Assembly: GCA_905221605.1 (NCBI GenBank)
Contig: CAJNDS010000040.1
Span: 126,001 to 162,079, forward strand
DNA: 36,079 nt
Origin: Symbiodinium natans
Taxonomy: Eukaryota; Sar; Dinophyceae; Suessiales; Symbiodiniaceae
Direction: 5' to 3'
Part shown: in pieces, positions 31,630-36,079 of the stretch
How positions within the stretch are numbered: position 1 is the first letter of the stretch
How the letters are laid out: each line of letters begins with the position of its first letter
The notes under the pieces: model-generated
What the model was told of the DNA's origin: nothing
The model's input: only the letters and a program-made list of their open reading frames with translations
Database searches by the model: none
Made by a program: the position numbers and the translations under genes

Positions 31630-32055
31630 GTTAGCTGGTTTGGGATCAAAGCTGGTCTTGTGTTGCTGTGAGATGCCCCACGCCGCCATCGCAATTCCCG
31701 AAGCCGGTAGTTGCCGAATGGTGCAGTGCGGGATTGCAGCTGTTGTGTAGTGATGTTTAGGAGCTTCCCCCCAAATTTACGTCTTTTCCCCCAACCATAG
31801 CAGCAATGGCTGAAACCCGCTTTTCGGAACCAAAACTCCTAAACCCTAAGCCTTAAGCCCGAAGCCCTAAGCCCTAAACCCTAAACTGAAGTGCAAGCGT
31901 CCGCAAAGGAAGAGCTGGACACTGCGGAAACATGCCCGACTGGACCTTAGGCTGCGTGTCTAGGGTGTACCCTGAGGATCGGGAGACTGAGTAAGCAGAT
32001 ATGAACTAGGTGGGGGGTGCTAAGTAGGATAACTTCACTTGGGATCCCGTCTTGG
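31630..32055. other. Mostly unrecognised; one small open island
   Basis: 31835-31885 has degenerate CCCTAAG units. 31886-31945 reads EVQASAKEELDTAETCPTG before a TAG. Nothing else supported. Confidence 0.35.
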
Positions 32056-32350
32056 TTCAGGGTTTAGGGGTTTAGAGGTTAGGGGTTTAGAGGTTAGAGG
32101 TTTAGAGGTTTAGGGTCTAGAAGTCCGCTTCGTGCAAGCTAAGTCCCCCGATCCCCCAAGTTGACACATCTCCCACGCAATTGGTGTTGAGTGCCTTCGA
32201 ATCCTGGAGGAGAGCCACCCTTGAAACAACTTGAAACCTAAAACCTAAAACCTGAGACCTGAAACCTTGAACCTGAAACCTTAAGCCTTAAACTTTAACC
32301 CTAAACCTTAAACCTTAATTAACCTTACACCTAAAACCTTGAATCTTGAA
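32056..32350. repeat. Degenerate TTTAGAGGTTAGGGG and CCTGAAACCTT repeats
   Basis: 32058-32118 has GGTTTAGAGGTTAGGGG units; 32230-32350 has CCT(T/G)AAAC and CCTGAAACCTTGAAC units. Both look like decayed telomere-type arrays. Confidence 0.75.
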
Positions 32351-32640
32351 CCCTAAAACTGTACATCGTCTGCCGAAAAACGTAGAGTGGCCCTACCAAG
32401 GCGGGAGCATCTCAGCCGCAGGCCCCCAAAATCTGGTTTCCAAAGACCCCTGCGAGGGTAGAGAAAGTACCCTCTACTTCTATGGGGTATTATACAGGAA
32501 CCCTTACAAGGGGGAATCAATCTCTGAATCTGTGAAGGTTTCTGGACACTTGTCTCAGTACGCTTCTAGAGGAAGTAAAGTAAGGTCATCGCCACGGTGA
32601 CTGTAATTACCCTACTTGTAATCTCAGTCATGACGAGCCC
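32351..32640. other. Unrecognised open region
   Basis: The + frame is open from 32346 to 32600 but includes stretches (GGTATTATACAGGAACCC, TTACAAGGGGGAATC) that resemble the small TIR elements elsewhere. No coding claim made. Confidence 0.3.
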
Positions 32641-32699
32641 TCCACCCTAAGCCCACCCTAGAAGCACCCAAGAACCTCGAAGGAGGGGTCTGAAAGCCT

Positions 32700-32890
32700 T
32701 CCAACGCCTAAGCCTTAAGCTTGAAACCCTAAGGCCCTAAAGCCCTAACACCCTAAGCTCTAAACCCTAAACCCTCGACCCTAAACCCTAAACGCTAAAC
32801 CCTAAACCCTAAACCCTAAACCCTAAACCCTAAACCCTAAACCCTAAACCCTAAACCCTAAACCCTAAACCCTAAACCCTAAACCCTACG
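32700..32890 (-). repeat. CCCTAAA array (about 22 units)
   Basis: Degenerate to 32785, then perfect to 32888. Confidence 0.95.
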
Positions 32891-32895
32891 ATCAG

Positions 32896-32960
32896 GTCGT
32901 GTCTGGCCAAGGGCGGCGGCTGGTGCACGGCCTCCCAACGCTGCGTGGAGGAGGGTCTTT
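32896..32960 (+). other. Exon-like island between opposed arrays
   Basis: Two frames are open: SCLAKGGGWCTASQRCVEEG (Cys-rich) and VVSGQGRRLVHGLPTLRGGG. The Cys-rich one looks more like a protein. It follows GATCAG|G. Confidence 0.4.
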
Positions 32961-32962
32961 GG

Positions 32963-33150
32963 GTGTAGGGTTTAAGGCTTTAGGGTTTTAGGGTTTAGGT
33001 TGAAGTTTAGGGTTTAGGGTTTTAGGGTTTAGGTTGAAGTTTTGGGTTTTGGGTTTAGGGTTTAGGGTTAGGGTTTAGGGTTTAGGGTTTAGGGTTTTCG
33101 GGTTTTAGGGGTTTAGGTCTAAGGGTTTTGGGTTTCAGGAGTTTAGGGGT
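32963..33150 (+). repeat. TTTAGGG array with longer spacers
   Basis: Units of 7 bp mixed with TTTTAGGG and two copies of GGTTTAGGTTGAAGTTT. 33151-33350 holds no feature. Confidence 0.88.
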
Positions 33151-33349
33151 TTCGGGTCTGGTACAAAACGCTGAGATTTCAAGTCGGGTAACTGGAGTTA
33201 TAGCTGGTTATAGCCCTTTTTGGTGTACCTACAACTCTGGTACTCCAAACTAAGAAGCCCTGCATAGCGCTACGCATTAAAACCCTCAACCCTTCTGAGA
33301 ACCACCCAGGAACCTTTTAGCATCGAGTTTTAGTAGGGGGGGTTCATCG

Positions 33350-33560
33350 GTTTTTTGAAGGGTTGCAGAGTTTTTCCTGCAGAACGGGTCTTCGTCGGCT
33401 TCTGGGGTTTCTTTTTTTTTTTTTTGGGGGGGGGGGGGGCGGGTCAAGGGTTTTTTGAGGGTTTCAAGGGTTTTTTTTTGAAGGGTTTAAGGGTTTTTGA
33501 AGGGTTTCCAGGGTTTTTTGGGGGGTTTCAAGGGTTTATAAGGTTTAAAGGTTTTAGAGA
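33350..33560 (+). repeat. GGGTTTTTTGAAGGGTTTCA low-complexity tract
   Basis: G- and T-rich units of 15-20 bp, including a T18/G14 double homopolymer at 33409-33439. The F/G-rich open frame is a repeat translation. 33561-33760 is degenerate TTTAGGG-like. Confidence 0.85.
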
Positions 33561-33906
33561 GGTTCATAAGGGTTAATCAGGTTTATAGAGGCTGGTATAG
33601 AGATACAAGGCTTTAGGCTTTAGGGCTTAAGGGTTACAGGGGTTTCGGGATGGGGCCTGGAGGCTTCGGTTTTTTGAAGATAGGGTTTTAGGTTGAGAGA
33701 TTTAGGGGTTTTAGGGTACTACTTTAGGGGGTGTTTATGAAAATTAAAAAAGAGATGGGCTGTAGGCCCCCACTCCTCCACTCCTCCCAGTAACTGAAGC
33801 GCCTCTAGTCTTGATTGAAACTAACAACAAACGTCTCCCTAAGCCCTGAAGTAAAATGCAGAGCTTCCGAGCCTAAACCACAAAAGCGCGATAAACAAAC
33901 CCGAAA

Positions 33907-34050
33907 GCAGAAGACCCATTCTGCAGGAAAACTCTGAAACCCCTCAAAACACGAACCCAGCCCCAGAAGACCTATTCTGCAGGAACAACTCTGAAACCCC
34001 TCAAAAAGAACCCCCCGCTAAAAATTCCCGAGAAGCCCAAGAAGACCTAT
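33907..34050. repeat. Three-copy degenerate direct repeat
   Basis: AGAAGACC(C/T)ATTCTG(C/A) occurs at about 33909, 33966 and 34040. The first two copies share AACTCTGAAACCCCTCAAAA, giving a period of about 57 bp; the third is 73-75 bp on. Confidence 0.82.
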
Positions 34051-34055
34051 TCTGA

Positions 34056-34141
34056 GGACGACAACCGCCCACTGCGAAGCGGTGGCCTAGTCGTAAGATT
34101 TGTTGACATCTCGCTGGGGGTCGGGGTTCTGGTTGGGCTTT
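34056..34141 (+). other. Exon-like island (DDNRPLRSGGLVVRF)
   Basis: TGAG|GAC acceptor, frame DDNRPLRSGGLVVRFVDISL then GVGVLVGL and TAG; the stop lies in a telomere-like TTTAGGG. Plausible terminal exon, unrecognised. Confidence 0.4.
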
Positions 34142-34254
34142 AGGGTTTGAGGGTTTTAGGGTTTTAGGTTGTTAGGGTTAGCGTTTTAGGGTTTAGGGTT
34201 TCAGGGTTTCGGGCTTTGGGTGGTTTCGGGGGGCTTTACCACGACGAGTTCTCC

Positions 34255-34520
34255 CTCTTTTACTCTGATTATGCTCTGCCTATTCCCATTGCCCGGCATT
34301 ATTGTTATTGTACCATTCAATGAAGGTTCGTCTGATTATGACTAGACTATTACTTACTATGATATGACAATGCCTATGCCGATGACTGAACTACGGCTAT
34401 GGCTATGACTATTACTATATCTGTACTTGGTTTCAGTATCACTACCTCTATCTCTATCACGATTTATCACCGTTCTTCTTCCGACAATTGTTGCTATCAT
34501 TACAGCTGTTACTCGTCTAT
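34255..34520. repeat. Degenerate TATGAC/TATTAC/TATCTC hexamer region
   Basis: About 250 bp with loose 6-bp periodicity (GCTATGGCTATGACTATTAC, TATCACTACCTCTATCTC). Open frames here reflect the period. Confidence 0.7.
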
Positions 34521-35340
34521 CTCCATTTCTACGAGTGCGATGTTTAGTTCCCACAGGCTCTAAGTTCGAATCTGCAAACCAGGACGGAAGTTCGAAGACT
34601 TCAATCCTGTCCCGGATTCCAGATTCCAGGTTCAAGGTCCAATACAACTTTCGTGAGATCTTGCGTCCTATATGTTACGTTGGATTTGGCTTGGGATTGC
34701 AGTTCATGCCGGGGCCCCGAGTGCATCGTGCTCAGTGTGCATAGTTGCAGTTTGTCCTCTCACTTTATATCGCCTGTCCTTTTCAGCAAAGCATGGAAGG
34801 CAAAACTTCGGAGATTAGTACGGCACTTTCTGCACGGGAGTTCTGTAGTCTCCTGAAGGCACGATGAACGTGGGAATACTTCAGCTATTCAGCGTAGGAA
34901 CCTGAGGAAAATGAGAAAGGAACGCGAGCCCCACAACTTCTTCCTCGGGCGTCAAAATACGCATTTCAAGATTTTTTCATTCGGAGCACCACTCTATTTC
35001 TCATTCGAAAAAACCTAAAGGGGGGGCTTGTTCAAAATTGGGTCGCGTCGTGACGTCCATCGCTCTGGTCGAGGGTTCACCACCCCATCGGACCCCTTGG
35101 TTGTCCCCAGTCTCTTTGTTCAGGGGTAAAGTAAGGAGCCAACCCTAGCCTTTGATCTTATTCCCGTATATAGCCCCACATATAACCCCCTACAAATACC
35201 CTAAGTAGCCCCTAAATAAACCCTAAATACCCCCTACCCTTCGGCTTTGTTTCGCAAACAATTACTGGGCTGGCCATCGAAGGTTGGTTCCCTCATGTGG
35301 GGGCCACAGGGCGCCAGGGTTTGGTCATATCATAGGGTTG
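34521..35340. other. Long stretch with little recognised
   Basis: About 820 bp. The frame 34427-34744 has no motif. 35157-35236 is a run of CCC(C/T)TA(A/C)ATA-like degenerate units. 35275-35325 is an open island (LAIEGWFPHVGATGRQ). No confident gene. Confidence 0.4.
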
Positions 35341-35550
35341 GGGGCTTAGGGGTGTTGTTGTTGTTGTTGTGTTGATTTGGAGCAGAACATCTGTGAATTC
35401 TCTTGAGTATTGAGGATACTGAAATCAGCATGTTGCTGTGCGCCCTGATATCAAAATTCTGAAGCCCACCGAGAGTACTGAACGATAACCAATTGGACAA
35501 AACTGAAGCATATTCTCAACTACTGTTAGTTCTACTACTCCTCCTCCTCC

Positions 35551-35553
35551 ATG

Positions 35554-35588
<35 letters not shown>
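35551..35588. repeat. (CTG)n trinucleotide repeat, about 12 units
   Basis: Uninterrupted GCT/CTG triplets, preceded by CTCCTCCTCC and followed by TGTGGTGACGACTG. Confidence 0.95.
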
Positions 35589-35589
<1 letters not shown>

Positions 35590-35796
35590 GGTGACGACTG
35601 TCAGTAGTGCTACCGCTACCGCCGCAGCCACTGCAACTGCTTCGACTGTTGCTTCCACTTCTACCACGGCTGGAGCACTGACTTCCTGCGCACGCCAGGA
35701 GAGCCTTATCGGGCTCGCTGGATACACCGACGACTGCGGCACGGACGAAGAGGGTCCTCCTTTGCTCTGGGGGCTTTTCGCTACTCTGTGCTTCTG
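35589..35796 (+). CDS. Exon candidate downstream of CTG repeat
   Basis: An Ala/Thr/Ser-rich frame (ATATAAATATASTVASTSTT) leads into SCARQESLIGLAGYTDDC, GTDEEGPPLLWG, LFATLCF and TGA. Third-position GC is high in this frame; a second + frame (DFLRTPGEPYRARWIHRR) is also open. Frame choice and start are uncertain. Confidence 0.4.
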
Positions 35797-35974
35797 ACCG
35801 TCTGACCGTCTGACCCTACACCAAGCCGACAATCAATGGCAGTGGGTTCAGGCGTTTGGTTTCAGGAATGGGTTCAGACCATCCAAACCCCAACATCCTT
35901 TCTAGAGTAGTTGCTGACTCTGAGCAGCGATCCCCTCGGATCGTTAGACGGCCCCTTCAGAGAATCGAACAGAA

Positions 35975-36079
35975 TCCCTAAACCCTAAACCCTAAACCCT
36001 AAAACCCTAAAACCCTAAACCCTAAACCCTATAACCCTAAAACCCTAAAACCCTAAAACCCTAAAATCCTAAACCCTCC
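35975..36079 (-). repeat. CCCTAAA array with octamer CCCTAAAA, running off the window
   Basis: About 13 units, changing from heptamers to CCCTAAAA octamers at about 36000. 35797-35974 shows nothing firm. Confidence 0.95.

Noticed and set aside
1-36079. A true chromosome end (subtelomere) instead of interstitial arrays
   Set aside because: Arrays occur throughout in both orientations and are interleaved with ordered exons of one gene. The window ends in arrays on both sides but neither is long or directional enough to call a terminus.
1-36079. Dinoflagellate spliced-leader relics as proof of retroposed genes
   Set aside because: I scanned by eye for the TTTTGGCTCAAG core on both strands, especially near 18590 and 9600, and found no match.

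Overview
The window looks like nuclear DNA of a dinoflagellate, most likely Symbiodiniaceae or a relative (inference). Three things point there. First, TTTAGGG-type telomere heptamers recur as dozens of interstitial blocks, in both orientations, across the whole 36 kb. Second, coding sequence occurs as very short GC-rich exons (about 37-140 bp) that can be chained in frame only if GT, GC and GA are all accepted as 5' splice sites with AG|G acceptors, which is a known dinoflagellate trait. Third, there are no bacterial-style genes. Most long open frames in the window are artefacts of repeats.

Main gene (+ strand, about 3.95-24.63 kb): an exostosin-like (GT47-type) glycosyltransferase. I reassembled it from about 22 short exons whose peptides follow the family in order: RVYVYE; WGVEVLLHRFF; RTWNPDE/ADLFLVPDY; GMDHIFIFS; HTFPSWR/DHIPHSIFLTTE; CFSPWK/DAVIPG; NFHGRLPVN; VRRALLQFAELPDVS; GGFIEEYFEVMG/SSHF; CLIPEGTSSWT; NHLYESFFAGCIPLIL; DLIEWPSISIRWPQ; HACWFDFYRF; and a terminal exon with a TGA stop. 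Its introns carry the telomere-repeat arrays. One 97-nt intron (24393-24489) is made of nothing but perfect TTTAGGG repeats and still begins GT and ends AG. The first exon(s) and promoter were not identified.

Nested units: a separate secreted-protein gene (9617-10924; signal peptide, unknown conserved algal family) lies in the 6.6-kb third intron. Its own first intron is mostly a 17-copy telomere array and its second is a terminal-inverted-repeat element. A decayed pseudogene (18601-20194) lies in another intron, bracketed by telomere arrays.

Flanks: 0.1-3.2 kb holds telomere blocks, a six-copy ~265-bp satellite, a CCAAGTG-rich block and a TTAGCTGC block. 24.7-29.2 kb has exons of at least one more + strand gene, including two exon ends with GTAAGT donors, mixed with small inverted-repeat elements. 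29.8-31.7 kb has two further exon groups. 32-36 kb is mostly repeats with a few exon-like islands. At least five small inverted-repeat (MITE or introner-like) families are dispersed through the window. No tRNA, rRNA, CRISPR or spliced-leader relic was recognised. All exon calls are read by eye and lack transcript support.
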